The notes: generated from the letters alone by a model not told the origin. DNA of 64,000 nucleotides from Mycoplasmoides gallisepticum (GCF_900476085.1 NZ_LS991952.1:806001-870000); one strand, 5' to 3'; positions 1 to 11,536 are shown, counted from the stretch's first letter. Made by a program: numbers and translations.

Positions 1-850
1 GATTATATGCTACAAAACTGTAATTTGCAGGTTGTTGTAATTCCGCATTACTTGTTAATTGTTCTTTATCTAAGGTTTTCTTTAAAAAACTATCAGATAA
101 CATGTTTGCATTATTTTTTCATTGTTCAATATTACTATTTGCATTTGTAATAAAATTGTTTACTACTTTTACAGCATCAACTTTAGGAATCTCCCCTGAT
201 TCAGGATATAGCGTAGCTGTTAAAATATTCTTAGCTTTACCATAATAAGTAGTAAGGTTATCTTTTATGGCTGTATAATTTGCATCAGATAAACCTTCTA
301 AATTAGTAGTTTCTGATTTAACAGCATCTTTTAATGATGTATATGCACTAACTAAATCAGCATTTTGGTTATTAAAATCATTTTTATCACTAACAGCTTT
401 ATCAATTGCTGTTTGTAGTGTAGTTGATGCAGATCTTAGATTTTCTAAAGTTGCATTTGTATTTTCTGATGCAGTTTTAGCTGTCATATAAGCAGTGCTT
501 AAAGTGCTTTGAATTTTGGCATAATCAGCATATAAAGCAACGTTGGTATTTTCTGTACCAATTAGATCGGTTAGCGTTTTTCTAGCAGTTGCTAATTGTT
601 GTTCTGGTGTGGTGTTCCCAGGATTAGGATTGTCGCCCATCATGCCACCACCATTCCCTGGATTAGTATCTCCACCATTCATACCACCACTAGGAGGGTT
701 TGGCATTGGATGTGGTTTTGGTTCAGGGTTTGGAGTTGGTTTTGGGTTAGGTGTTGGGTTGACCGGTGTAGTACAGCTTGCAGCTGCCAACATTACAAAC
801 GAACCCATACCTAATAAACTAAGAAACTTTAAAATGTTTTTTCTTTTCAC
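1..850 (-). CDS. vlhA: VlhA haemagglutinin lipoprotein, C-terminus cut by window edge
   Basis: This is a surface lipoprotein of the VlhA (pMGA) family, the phase-variable haemagglutinins of M. gallisepticum. It starts at a GTG codon (848-850). Residues 1-26 form a lipoprotein signal with lipobox AAAS-C. A Pro/Asn/Gly/Met-rich hinge (about residues 27-80) follows, including NPPSGGMNGG. Next comes an alanine-rich helical domain. UGA at 119-121 is read as Trp, and the frame stays open to base 1, so the rest of the gene lies outside the window. The N-terminus is nearly identical to the vlhA gene at 1161-3284, which identifies it as a paralogue in a tandem array. A GAA tract lies about 130 bases upstream of the start. 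Phase variation through that tract is established for the family, but whether this copy is expressed is inference. Confidence 0.93.
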
Positions 851-898
851 TTAAAGCTGAATTGACGAATTTGTATTTATTTCAAATTCATCGACTAG

Positions 899-947
899 AA
901 GAATATATAAAGTTCAGTAAGTAATAAATCGGGTTTATTTTCGCTGA
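899..947 (-). promoter_or_regulatory. Candidate vlhA promoter segment, duplicated upstream of both vlhA genes
   Basis: A block of about 48 bases is almost identical to the block at 3331-3377, although the DNA between it and each start codon differs. It contains a candidate -10 hexamer TATATT on the minus strand (902-907). It sits between the GAA tract and the start codon. No convincing -35 is visible. Conservation between paralogues supports a promoter role, but the exact start site is inference. Confidence 0.5.
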
Positions 948-980
948 TCAAACCAACCCCTAGCTTCTAAACTTCTAAGA

Positions 981-1015
<35 letters not shown>

Positions 1016-1081
1016 GAAAATAAAAGAATTCTATAAATATTTATATCTAAACCAGATCTACATTTGCATCTTTTAATTAAT

Positions 1082-1110
1082 AAAAAACCAGAACCGTTCG
1101 TGGTCCTGGT
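1082..1110 (-). terminator. Intrinsic terminator after the second vlhA gene
   Basis: The two 9-base arms 1087-1095 and 1102-1110 pair with a single G-U wobble on the minus strand, around a 6-base loop. A run of Ts follows (1082-1086 read on the minus strand). It lies 51 bases past the vlhA stop at 1161 and should insulate the downstream vlhA copy from read-through. Confidence 0.8.
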
Positions 1111-1160
1111 ACTAATAATTTTATTTAACTAACTTAGCTTCCAATGCTGATTGAACAATT

Positions 1161-3284
1161 TTATTTATCTTGAGTTGAATTACTAGAGCTATCTTGACTT
1201 GCATTTGTTGAAGAATTATTCAGAGTAAATGTTAAATTACCAATATAAGGAGCGTTAGTTCCATCTTGTCCTGAAGATCCACCCGATATAACTATCTTGT
1301 TTAAACCTTTTTGTAAAGTTAGCACTTTTTTGCCGCTTGTTTGGATCGAACCATCATTACCTTGGCTTTCATTATCCTTAGATGTGTCAAAATGTCCTAA
1401 TGTATTTCAATTTGCTTGTTTTTTAACGGTTAACAAAACAGAGTTATCATTGTTTATTGATAATTTTAAGCCTCGTTGTACGTTTTGATTACTTGAAAAA
1501 AGATATGAACCACTAATATGATAATCACCAGCTTTAGGAGCATTTACATAGATTGTAAATGTTCTTTGATCATTCTGTGCTAAAGGATATCTAAGATTAT
1601 TCTGAACTTGTAAATTTTGTGTAAAGTTTCTGTCCTGACTACCACCGATATACCCAACTAAATAAACAGGGTCTTGAATTCTTTGAGTTCCTTCCATCAA
1701 GTCTGTAAATCTTGCTAAATAGATCGATCAGTTAGTTGCAAGACTATAACCCTTTAATAGATCAACTGTGACAGCCTTATTTTGATCAGTTGAATTAGAT
1801 ACACTATTACCAAAAATATCATCATAGATCTGATTAACGTTTAAAGGGTTAGAAGTAATATACATATTACCAATCATTGGTGCAACCATACTATCACCCA
1901 TTGGAACACTAAATTCAATGGTGTTTGCTCCAAAATTTAAATCAGATAGAGTTACACTAGCAACATTAATATCACTAACTGTTGGAGTCTTGTTCATTGA
2001 TGAGGAACTCATGTCAGTTTGGGCTTGCGAACCTTCAGCACTATCAGAAACATCTGTTTCTGTTGCAGCAGCTCTAGGTGATTGAGGATCACTAGCATGA
2101 GCTGTTCCACCAGATGAAGGAGATTGTGCAGGAGCAAACTCAATTCTTTGTGCTGGTTTATTGTTTAATGTATATTGCAAACCTACGTTTTGCGCATCAT
2201 CACTTTTAACTAATTTATAAGGGAAATATAAATGCCCTGTTGATGGACCATACCAATTAAATGTTAAGGTATATTTTGAATTAGCTCCACTTAAATTATA
2301 GATTCATGATACATCTGTTAATGCAGGAGAGTTGTTAGCATCTGAACTAGAGAAAGGACTAGTTCTACCACCACTTCCACTAACTCAAACTTTTCTTTGT
2401 GCAAAGTTTCAATTAGGTGTGTTACTTGCGGTACTAACCCCTGTATTTAAATCAACACTATAAGCTACAAAACTATAACTTCCTGGTTGAGGCTGATTAT
2501 TTGTTTCATTAACTAAATTTGCATTATTTAATGTTTGCTTTACGAACCGGGTAGCTAAATTAGTTGCATTAGTTTTTCAATCCTCAATTTTTGAGGTTGC
2601 ATTCACAATTGCTTCATTAGTTTGATTAACTACCATAGCTTGAGGACCATCTCCTGTTGTTGGGTCTAATGTTGCTGTTATGATATCTTTTCCTTGTTTG
2701 TAAAGATTTGATATATGATTTTTAATCGTTTCAAAATTAGCATCCATCAACTGATTTAATGACATTTCTTCAGAAGTAATCGTTTGTTTTAAAGCATCAT
2801 ATGCTTTGATTAATTCAGGATTTTTTTCACCAAAACTAGTTTTTGAATTTGCAGCATCTTTTATTGCAGTTTCTAATCTTGTTTTAGCATTATTTACTTC
2901 TTGTAAAGTTGCATGAGATTTATCTGAAATTTCTTTAGCTGCAATGTAAGCTTTTACTAAATCGTCTTTGATTTTTGCATAGTCATTATATAATCCGACC
3001 TTTTCAGTTTGACCATTTAATAAAGTAGTTAAAGCTGTTTTAGCAGCTGCTAATTGTTGAACAGCATTATCCATTCCTCCGCCATTTCCTGGATTAGTAT
3101 CTCCACCATTCATGTTACCACCACTAGGAGGATTTGGCATTGGATCTGGTTTTGGTTCAGGATTTGGCTTTGGTTCAGGGTTAGGTGTTGGTGTAGTTGC
3201 TGAAGTACAACTAGCAGCTGCTAACATTACAAATGAACCAATACCTAATAAACTAACAAACTTTAAAATGTTTTTTCTCTTCAC
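1161..3284 (-). CDS. vlhA: VlhA haemagglutinin lipoprotein, full length
   Basis: A complete VlhA family protein of 707 residues when UGA is read as Trp. It starts with GTG (3282-3284) and ends with TAA (1161-1163). It has a lipoprotein signal with lipobox AAAS-C, then a Pro-rich hinge containing two NPEPKP-like repeats and NPPSGGNMNGG. An Ala/Lys-rich helical region follows, then a large beta-rich domain towards the C-terminus. Around residues 370-420 there is an Ala/Ser/Asp-rich segment (AHASDPQSPRAAATETD and following residues) that looks like a variable insertion. The C-terminal tail is Ser/Asn-rich. Its GAA tract (3414-3443) is shorter than the reported on-length, so it is probably silent in this isolate. 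It is the second of at least two tandem vlhA genes. Confidence 0.93.
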
Positions 3285-3330
3285 TTAAAGTTAAGCCAAT
3301 AACTTACGTTAAACACGTCTATTATTGTTT

Positions 3331-3377
3331 AAGAATATATAAAGTTCAATAAGTAATAAATCGGCTTAATTTTCGCT
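3331..3377 (-). promoter_or_regulatory. Candidate promoter segment of the full-length vlhA
   Basis: Near-identical copy of the block at 899-947, with the same candidate -10 TATATT on the minus strand (3334-3339). It lies between the GAA tract and the GTG start at 3284. The assignment rests on conservation between paralogous upstream regions. Confidence 0.5.
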
Positions 3378-3412
3378 CACTAGCTCAACCCGACACTCCT
3401 GAACTTCTAAGA

Positions 3413-3443
<31 letters not shown>

Positions 3444-3523
3444 GGTTTATAAACAAAGACTTTCGTCGGTTTTTTGACTAAATGTAAAATGATAACACCT
3501 AGTTAAATAACGTCTTTTGAACT

Positions 3524-3561
3524 AAAAAAAACATGAAATTTGACTAAAGCAAATTTCATGT
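3524..3561 (-). terminator. Intrinsic terminator after the BMP lipoprotein
   Basis: A perfect 11-base stem (3531-3541 with 3551-3561) with a 9-base loop is followed on the minus strand by seven Ts (3524-3530). It lies 28 bases downstream of the lipoprotein stop codon and upstream of the vlhA GAA tract. Confidence 0.85.
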
Positions 3562-3588
3562 TGATATTTAATTAAATTTGGTATTAAA

Positions 3589-5343
3589 TTAGTTTAATTT
3601 CTTGAAGACAAATTGTTTGCCTGCTTGGCTTAATAAGGTACCTTCAGCTTGTTGGAATGAACCAGAAATGATTGCAGACTTATGACTTAAAGCTGTATTA
3701 GGATCAACGTCTGTTGTTAAAATTGGTAATAATTTAGCATCAGCTTCCACAGAAGTTTTGAACATTCTTAATTCATCACCTTTAATTTTTCAGTTTTCTC
3801 TACTAGCAGCTGGTAGTAAAGTAGAAGTTCCAGCTAAAATGTTAACGTACTGCATAATTACCATAGTTTTATTAGCTTCTGTTGTTGTAACTAAGTCGTT
3901 AGCAGAAATTTGTTTGTTAGTTGTTGTAGCAGCTGGTGTTGAAGATGTTGCTGGCATATTCAGTGCTGTAGAAGCCCCAGCTTCTGCCATCATCATACTC
4001 ATAGCCATCATAGATTCAGTTCCACCATTAGCTTGACCGTTCATAGTTCCAGTCATCGCTGGAGTTCCAGATGATTGATCAGACATTTCTTGTCTTGGAG
4101 TAGTTTGATCTGCATTAGCAGGTATGCTAGTTTTAGTAAACAGATCAGTTAAGTTTGGTAAGTAAGCTAATCCTGCGCTTGATAATGAAACACCACCGTT
4201 AGCTAAAGTAGCTAAGTTATTTCATCCATATCCATAGAAGCCGTTTACTGGTTGACCTTTTTGAATTGCTTTTAAAGTTGAATCAACAGCAACATCTAAA
4301 GCTTTAACTGTTGAGAAAGCGATTGTCTTACCACCAGGAGCTCCTTGTAATGGTTGTGTTGTTGCTAAATTTTCTTGAGCTGTATCAACACCAATTAATT
4401 GTGCGTGGTGTGTGTTTCTATTAGAAAGAATCACGTTTTGACTAAGAGCTGTTTGTGGACCAGCAATCGGATAGATTAAAGATGCACCATTTTGTAACAA
4501 TTGGTTAGTAATTGTTGTTGCTCTTTGTTCTGTCGCGTTAAATGAATCAGATTTATCAGCTGGTAAAGTATCACGATTACCATTGTTATCTGCTGCATTA
4601 GAGCTTACTCAAGAAAGTTTCTTAAATCCTTCTACTCTTGGTTGGATGTATTGATTAAAGAAGATCGCTCCCATTCTAAAACCGTTTAAGAAACTAATTG
4701 TTGATGGAATAGGTAAACCTACATAAGCACCAATACCATAAGTGTCTACATCACCAACTTTTGTTGTTTTAAAGAAATTGCTATTTTTATTTACCAAAAC
4801 TCCAGCAGCGATCCCCGTTAAAAATGCAGCACTTTCAGTTTGGAAAGTTATTGCTGAAATATTAGTTCCATTTTTCTTAGTGATAACACCATCCACAAAG
4901 ATGAAACCAAAATCTTTGAATTCGTTATATAAAGCTGTGTTATCAAGAATTCGGTTTAGTGCTGATTCTTGGTTGAAACCAGTAGCTACAGCAACAAATG
5001 ATCCATCATTTTTAATCTGTCGATAAGTGTTAATTCTTGAATCATCAATTGTTCCAGGTCGTTTTCACACACCATTGTTAACTGATAAACTAGGGTCGTT
5101 AGCTAAAGGAAGAGTTTCTTTGTATACAGATTTGTAGAAATCTCTAATCCCGTTATATGAAGTTTCTGAGAATGATTGGTCAGCTAAAGTTGAACTATTA
5201 TCTGAAACTACTAACTGAACAGAAGATTCATATGTTAGTGAAGAAGCAGCACCACAAGAAGCTAGTGCACCTCCTGCAATTGAGGTTACACCAGCAACAC
5301 CTAAAGCAATCGAGATTTTTTTAACTTTAGTTTTATTCGTCAT
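3589..5343 (-). CDS. BMP-family (PnrA-like) substrate-binding lipoprotein with Met-rich insert
   Basis: A 584-residue lipoprotein with UGA read as Trp. Residues 1-29 are a signal with lipobox LAS-C. Features of the basic membrane protein/PnrA family are visible, such as ITFQTESAAFLTGIAAGVL and IGAYVGLPIP. Family members bind nucleosides for ABC transporters; the substrate here is unknown. No permease or ATPase gene lies next to it. Unusually, the C-terminal third holds a low-complexity insert of roughly 70 residues rich in Met, Ala, Asn, Gly and Thr (for example SMMAMSMMMAEAG), absent from typical BMP proteins. Part of it (MTGTMNGQANGG) resembles the tail of the lipoprotein at 18278-19837. 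It ends KKLN before TAA. Confidence 0.85.
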
Positions 5344-5490
5344 AAAATTTTTATCTACCTTACAAAATTAAAACTTAACCATAATTAAAGCTATAGAGGT
5401 ATACAACTCAATTAGATTAATTCGAATATATTATGTAATATATTTCGTGTTTTGATCAAAAAATTATTAAATTAAGGTTAAATTTTTGGC

Positions 5491-6111
5491 TTACGCTTTT
5501 TTATCTTTTATTAGCTGTTTGTTTTCAAAAGCGCCTTTTAAACTAAAGGAATCAGCATAATCAATTGAAGAATTGTATGGTAAACCCATACCTAAACGAT
5601 AGATTTTAAGATCAAAATCATCTAATAAAAAGCGTAAGTAATTTGCTGTTGTTTGCCCATCTTGAGTAAAATTAGTCGCAATAATTACCTTCTCAATTTT
5701 TTGTTTTTTAATCAGATCTAATAATAGATCAAAATTAATCTCTTCAATGATTCTTTTATTCTTTTTAGAGATCTCATGATTAAGAATAAAATACTTACCA
5801 TGATAAGCTTGGGATTCTTCAATCACATTTAAATCATCAAAAAAACTAACAATACACAGTTCATTGTTATTTCTTGATTCATCTGAACAGATACTACAGA
5901 TAGAACGATTTGATCAACCCTGACACATCTCGCAGATCTTGATTGATAATTTAGCTCGTTTTAAAACGTCAATCAGATCATAAACATAACGATCTGATTT
6001 AGTCATTAAGTATTGGGTAATCTTTTTGGCTTGTTTTTTACTAACACTTGGTAAGTCGCTAATCTGTTCTACTAGATTATTAAACTCATTCAGATCTAGA
6101 TCTGATGTCAT
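5491..6111 (-). CDS. recR: Recombination mediator RecR
   Basis: A 206-residue RecR, the usual family length, which works with RecO in loading RecA and in gap repair. The N-terminal helix-hairpin-helix region (residues 1-55) is followed by a Cys4 zinc finger (C60, C63, C72, C75), with UGA-encoded Trp66 inside it. A Toprim-like region follows, ending in the motif YRLGMGLPYNSSIDYAD. It lies 5 bases after the YbaB-type gene, in the common dnaX-ybaB-recR order. The start ATG at 6109-6111 gives the family-typical N-terminus. Confidence 0.95.
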
Positions 6112-6116
6112 ATTTA

Positions 6117-6419
6117 CTAAAATCCAGGAAATTTAATTGGTGGGGTAATTGAGTTAGAGAGTTCATCTCTTTTCTTTTCAAGATCACCAAGCGCTTCATT
6201 AATCGCTTCAGTTACCATATCTTGTAAAGTATCTGGATCTTCTGGATCGATTAGATCTTTATTGATCTCAAGCTTAACAATTCTCAGATTGCCTTTAAGT
6301 GTTGTTTTAATTAACTTCTTGTATTCGTATTGATATTCTTTTTCTTCAAATTCTGCAAGCTTCTTTTCCATTTCGCGTTGCATCTTTTTCATTTGGTTAG
6401 CTAAATTTTGAAAATTCAT
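6117..6419 (-). CDS. YbaB/EbfC-family nucleoid-associated protein
   Basis: A 100-residue protein of the YbaB/EbfC family, small dimeric DNA-binding proteins. The N-terminal helix is rich in Met, Lys and Glu ([20 protein letters not shown]). The conserved central strand ([20 protein letters not shown]) and the C-terminal helix follow. It sits between dnaX and recR, where this family is nearly always found. The family is well established; its role at this locus is thought to link to replication or recombination, but this is not settled. Confidence 0.92.
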
Positions 6420-6459
6420 ATTTGTCCTTATTAAAGTTTTCTTAATTGATTTTTAAAGA

Positions 6460-8265
6460 TTACTTGTCTAATAATTCACTTAAGATTTCGGCTTGAGTTT
6501 TTTGTTTCTTAATTGCTCTTAATTTATCAACATCAAGCGACTGATACAGATCATTATAATAGTTTATTATATCTAAATCTTTTATCTTTTGTGTTTGCTC
6601 AAAAATTGGTTTCATTACCTCTTTTGTTACTGCAAACACATAGATTTCTTTATCAAAGATATGGTTAATAGTATGAACTTTACTATTGTTATAGTTTTGT
6701 TCGTTGAGTAGTTCAGCGACGTTTTCATCTTCAAGAAGAACTATCGCGGCTTTATCAGTTACCGTCAAGACTTTTGATCCAGTTAAATATAGATCAACAT
6801 TTTCATAAAAGGAATCTTCTTTATTATCGCCCTTTTTAAATTTCTCTTGAGCGTTTAAGAAGTTTTTTTGTAATTCCTTATTAATTAACTTGCTGTTTTT
6901 TCAAACACTGAAAATTATTGCCTTTAAATAATCTTTTGCTTTAGTTGGATCTAAACTAAGATCAAGTTGATCGTTAGTTGTTGATTTAGTTGAACTCTCG
7001 GTTTCTTCAGAAGGTAAGCTTCTTACTTTTTTGGCTTTTAGTTGTTCATTAGGTTGCTCAACTTTAACCACTTTTTCGTTTTCGTTTTTCTGTTTAATTT
7101 CTACTTGTGGTTTAGCTTCTTCTTTTTCTTGTATTTGCTCAGTTGTTTTAGTTTTTGGTTTAATTACAACTTCAACATTATTACCTACAACAGGTTGGGG
7201 ATTTTGTTCTAAATAATCAAATACAGCTAATAATAAACTTTCTTTAATGTTAGTTTGCGAAACCCTTGTTGATAATAACCCATTAATCTTTTCAGATAAG
7301 CTTAAAAGCTTAATATTTTTTAAATTAATTGCTTTAACTTGTTCTTCGTCTAAAACTTTTAGTAAGCTAGAACTTTTGACCTTTTGATAAACTAAGAGAT
7401 CAATCAAGATCGCTAATAGATCTTGAATAAATAAAACAAAATTAGTTCCTTTAGCTTCAATCTCATTTAAAAGCTTAACAAACTTTTCAAGATCGTGCTG
7501 ATTAATTAACTCTAAAAACTCTAACTTGATTTCTAGATTAATTAAACCAAACGTTTCATTAATCTTTTCAACCGTGATCTTTTTATTTTTGTCATAAGCT
7601 AGTTGTTGCAAAATACTTAACCCATCACGAGCCGACCCAGAAGCAAAATCAGCAATCTTATCAATCGCTGAATCTTCAATCTTAATCTTTTCTTGCTTAA
7701 CAACATTTTTTAAAACATCAACAAGATCATCTTTATCTAGTTTTTTAAAATTAAAACTTTGACAACGCGAAACTACTGTTAATGGGATCTTATGAAACTC
7801 TGTTGTCGCAAAGATAAATACAACATGTTTAGGTGGCTCTTCTAATGTTTTTAATAAAGCATTCCAAGCTCCATTACTTAACATATGTGCTTCATCTAAG
7901 ATGTAGACCTTCTTAGATAAATTCATTGGGGCATAATTGATTGCATCAATGATCTTTCTAATCTCATCAACACCGTTATTAGTAGCAGCATCTAATTCAT
8001 AAATATCCTGAGATTTATTTTCATTAATTAATTCACAAGCAGAACACTGATTACATACATCTCCATCTTTCTTATTTAAGCAGTTATAAGCTTTAGCTAA
8101 GATTTTAGAAATCGATGTCTTACCTATTCCTCTAGAACCTTGAAAGATATAAGCAGTAGCTAATTGATCATGAGCACTCGCTTTTAATAAGATGTTGGTA
8201 ATATGAGATTGACCAATAATACTTGATAAATTAGTTGGCCGGTATTTTTGATAAAAATTTATCAT
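6460..8265 (-). CDS. dnaX: DNA polymerase III subunit gamma/tau
   Basis: A 601-residue clamp-loader ATPase. Residues 1-370 are the AAA+ part: Walker A GSRGIGKT at residues 43-50, a Cys4 zinc-binding module beginning at C62, Walker B ILDEAH, and sensor region TTEFHKIPLTVVSRCQSF. A Lys/Glu/Gln-rich linker (about residues 370-455) precedes a C-terminal tau-type domain. The UGA at 6901-6903 is Trp and joins the two parts; without it the protein would appear truncated. It leads the dnaX-ybaB-recR operon. I did not see an obvious programmed frameshift site producing a short gamma form. Confidence 0.95.
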
Positions 8266-8354
8266 ATGATTTTGTTTTGTCTTTTTTATTAAGTGAACTA
8301 AGAATAATAATCTTTTATAACTATTTTTGCTTAAGAATTGTTAATTCTAGAACA

Positions 8355-8388
8355 AATAAGAAAATTAGCTTTAATTAAGCTAATTTTC
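8355..8388 (-). terminator. Probable terminator of the ruvAB operon
   Basis: A perfect 12-base stem (8360-8371 with 8377-8388) with a 5-base loop lies 12 bases after the stop of the 8401-9852 gene. The stem is AT-rich and only a weak T tract (TTATTTG) follows on the minus strand, so the call is moderate. Confidence 0.5.
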
Positions 8389-8400
8389 CATATTTATTGA

Positions 8401-9852
8401 TTATTTAAGTAATTTGATTGCTTTTGAAATTCTTGAAAGTAAAACTGGATAAGAGATTAAGCTAGCGATTTCAAAGAAAACACTGAATGATAAAGATGCT
8501 TTTAATGAATCGAAGTCATAACTATAAACTTTTTTATGTGATCCGATCTGACTACTTGCAAGCACACACGCTAGTGCTAAGAATCGATAGATTGAACTAA
8601 CAATTACATAAACAATCACTACTGCAACAAGGATCGCATTAAATGTATCTAAGCTGATTTTTAAAGTTGTCGTAATATCTAAAACTTTAAAGTGGTGAAG
8701 AATATATAATACACCAAGACCTAATACTCCTAATCAAAGGATTAGTGAAAATAATCCAACAAAGATTGATCCAATCCCAAACTTCTTTAATCTGTTTAAT
8801 CTTCAGATCTCATATTGGATATCAAATCTAGATACTTCATCATCTGGGATTGATTCTTCTTGAACGTTTTGTTGGTTTACAACTGTAACAGCTTTAGCTT
8901 CTTTTTCCTCATTTTGTTTTTGAAGTGTATTTTCATCCGCAAGCACTAAATTAGTTGCTTGTTTCTTGTGCATGAACTCTTCAAGCGTCATTCCACTAGG
9001 ATGAATAGCAGCTTTTTTAGTTTGTTCAACTTTATTAGTAGGTTTTACTTCAGTTGTTGGTTCAGCTTGTGTGCTAGCAGCTGGTGGAACTTTAGTTGTA
9101 GTTGCTTGTTCAGCTGGAGTTTCCCCATTTAAACTTGAATTAAAGTCTCTTATACTTGTTCGTTGAGTTTGGTTATTTGAAAAATCACGCAGTGATGTGA
9201 TTGGTGCTTCATTTTGTTCTTCTTCATCAACTGAACCTGTTTCATCTTGAGGAACAAAATCTCTTAATGAAGGTGATGGTTTTGGGTTAACTCTTGGAAT
9301 ATCTGGATTTTGTTTAGGTTCTAAATTATTAGGTTTAGGTTGATTTAAAGGTTGTTGGTTCTCACCCTGTGGATTTCTAGCTTGTCCTGGTTTTGGCCCT
9401 GTGTTTAACTTATTTAAGATGTTAAACGTATTATTCTGGTTAGGGTTAATTGTTCTATTGTTATTTAGGGGTTGAGTATTTAAATTCGGATTTGGCCTTT
9501 GATTTAAATTACGGTTTAAATTATTAGGATTTAAATTGCCAGGTTGGTTAGGTGCTTTGTTTTGAGGGTTCAAACCTGGTCTAGGATTATTAGGATTATT
9601 TAGGTTTGGAGCAACTTTAGCAGTAGGTTGTGGCTGTGGTTGATTTAAACCTGGACCAGGTTTAGCTGGCATCCTGTTTACAGCTGGCATCCCTTCTTTT
9701 TTAGCATTACTTCTAACAATTTGTGCCTGAGCTTGATAAATATTATTGTTATTCGGCCCAACCGCTTGCTTATTAGCTAAATTAACCGATGGCCTAATAA
9801 CTTGTTGCAGATTATTATTCTTATCTAATACAGGGTTCGTCTTTTGATTCAT
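8401..9852 (-). CDS. Asn/Pro/Gln-rich protein with C-terminal membrane segments
   Basis: A 483-residue protein of unknown function. The first 370 residues or so are low complexity, dominated by Asn, Pro and Gln, with repeated NLN and NPN blocks. The short motif S-[L/I]-R-D-F occurs three times around residues 200-260 (SLRDFVPQDE, SLRDFSNNQ, SIRDFNSS). After UGA-encoded Trp at 8803-8805 come about four hydrophobic segments and a basic end. I chose the ATG at 9850-9852 over the in-frame TTG at 9906, which would overlap the ruvB end more closely and encode a hydrophobic, unlikely N-terminus. It follows ruvB and ends at a probable terminator. Pro/Gln-rich proteins of this style occur in the cytoskeleton and adhesion machinery of related mycoplasmas, but I see no specific homology. 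Confidence 0.75.
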
Positions 9853-9915
9853 ATACTTAGAACAACTGATATTGTTATATTCTAAAATAATTAAAAAATA
9901 AGACAATTAGTATCT

Positions 9916-10836
9916 CTAATTATCTTTAAAATATTGGATTGCCTTTTGTGTTATCTGTCGACCCTTTGAGGTTTTCTTAATCAAGTTCATCTTGAGTAAA
10001 TAAGGCTCGATCTTTGATTCAATTGTAAAACAATCAATTCCACTTATTAGTGAAAGTGATTTCAAACCAAGATAAAGTTTGGGATTATCATCAAACGATT
10101 TAAGGTATTCCAGATCTAGATTTGATAAACCATACTGATAGATATTTAATTTTTCAAGGATTGATTTAATCGTAATCTCTTGATCAAATAACTTAAAATC
10201 CATCACCCGTTTATAAATTCTTAAAGCATTACGTGGTGTTCCTTTAGAATGTTCTGCTATCTGCACCATCTCATCCTTGGTTAACTTAATCTTTTCTTTA
10301 GCATTAATTGATCTGATGATCTCAAAGATCTCATCATCTTGATAATAATCAAGTTGTAATAAGATTCCAAACCGCTCTTCTAACGGATCGATGATCCTGC
10401 CATACATTGTCGTTGCACCAATTAATGTGAACGGTGGTAATTTCATTCTAGTAAATTTAGAATTAAATTCTTTACCGATCAAAATATCAACAACGTAATC
10501 TTCCATAATTGGAAATAATAGTTCCATAATTGTGGGTGATAACGAATGGATTTCATCAATAAACAAAACGTCGTTTTTGGATAGTAATGAAAAAGCATTT
10601 AATAGATCTGCTGGTTTTTGAATTTGCGATGCTTGCAAGATCTTGATTTTTGATTTTAATTCATTAGCAATAATCTGTGCCAACGATGTTTTGCCAACAC
10701 CTGGTGGTCCATAAAATAACACATGGTCTAATGCTTTATTCTGGCTAATTGAGGCATTAATAAAAGTTAATAACTTTTGTTTTAATTCATTTTTACCAAT
10801 AAACTCATCGAAATTATTTGGTCTAGCTAACTTCAC
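9916..10836 (-). CDS. ruvB: Holliday junction helicase RuvB
   Basis: A 306-residue AAA+ motor for branch migration of Holliday junctions. Walker A GPPGVGKT is at residues 43-50 and Walker B FIDEIH is at about 92-97. Sensor motif IGATT and arginine-finger region DPLEERFG follow, then a winged-helix C-terminus (LKKTSKGRQITQKA). It is slightly shorter than typical RuvB (about 330-340), mainly at the N-terminus. Its start overlaps the ruvA stop by 14 bases, consistent with translational coupling. No ruvC is visible in the window. Confidence 0.96.
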   Translation of the reverse strand: MKLARPNNFDEFIGKNELKQKLLTFINASISQNKALDHVLFYGPPGVGKTSLAQIIANELKSKIKILQASQIQKPADLLNAFSLLSKNDVLFIDEIHSLSPTIMELLFPIMEDYVVDILIGKEFNSKFTRMKLPPFTLIGATTMYGRIIDPLEERFGILLQLDYYQDDEIFEIIRSINAKEKIKLTKDEMVQIAEHSKGTPRNALRIYKRVMDFKLFDQEITIKSILEKLNIYQYGLSNLDLEYLKSFDDNPKLYLGLKSLSLISGIDCFTIESKIEPYLLKMNLIKKTSKGRQITQKAIQYFKDN

Positions 10837-11503
10837 TTGTTCTTAAGCCTATTTGTTTAATGATTACTGCCACAAGATCAGCCGAATCATTAATTGATTC
10901 GTTTTTTAAATCAATTTCAGCTAACGCCGTTTTTATTTGCTCTTGTTTATATCCTAGACTGATTAAACAATCAATTGCTTCAATCACGATCTCTGATAAT
11001 AATTCATCATCATTTAGGTCTTTGCTATCATCAATTTTCTCATCGTCATCTATTTGTGGTTCAACTTTATCGCTAACAACAATTTGGTTCTTCAGATAGT
11101 GCTTACTAGCAATATCTGAAGCTAACAACATTGTGGCAACTTTCTTATTAATGTTTTCTAATCTTAACAAGCCGTTTAAGTCATTGTTTTTAATTAAGGT
11201 TAGTACCTCTTCTTGTTTATTTACCATTACGTTCATGGCTGTTTTAGGGCCAATGCCATTGATCGTTAACAGTGCCTTGAACCATTCTTTTTCTTTTAAA
11301 CTCTTAAAAGCATATAGTTCTTTATTAATAGCATTGTTCTGTGCTAAAAAGGTTAGTTCGTGTAAGAAAACAAGAACATTATTGTCAGTGCGACTAAAAC
11401 CACTATTTGGTTTTACATTTACCCAATAACCTCAGTTATTGGCAACAAACAACATCTTTGTGTTTGTCACATATTCTATTTTTGCGTATACAGAAGTGAT
11501 CAT
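10823..11503 (-). CDS. ruvA: Holliday junction-binding protein RuvA
   Basis: A 226-residue RuvA that binds four-way junctions and recruits RuvB. It starts MITSVYAKIEYV, the usual OB-fold N-terminus. A helix-hairpin-helix motif (LLTINGIGPKTAMNVM) lies in the middle. An acidic linker (about residues 140-165, DDDEKIDDSKDLNDDE) leads to the C-terminal domain III (SLGYKQEQIKTALAEI). UGA codons upstream of 11237 split the gene in the standard code. The frame overlaps ruvB by 14 bases. Confidence 0.94.
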
Positions 11504-11536
11504 ATCTTACTCCTGTAATAAGATATGTCAAAAAAT

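Noticed and set aside
543-854. Two plus-strand frames opposite the vlhA signal and hinge
   Set aside because: Gly/Phe/Val-rich or Trp-rich translations are the complement of the Pro/Asn/Gly-rich hinge; no independent support.
3758-4036. Plus-strand open frame opposite the BMP lipoprotein gene
   Set aside because: It mirrors the low-complexity coding region of a clear lipoprotein gene on the other strand, has no ribosome site and no recognisable features.
5423-5446. AT-only hairpin downstream of recR as a terminator
   Set aside because: The stem has a bulge and lacks a T tract on the minus strand, so it is not better than chance in such AT-rich sequence.
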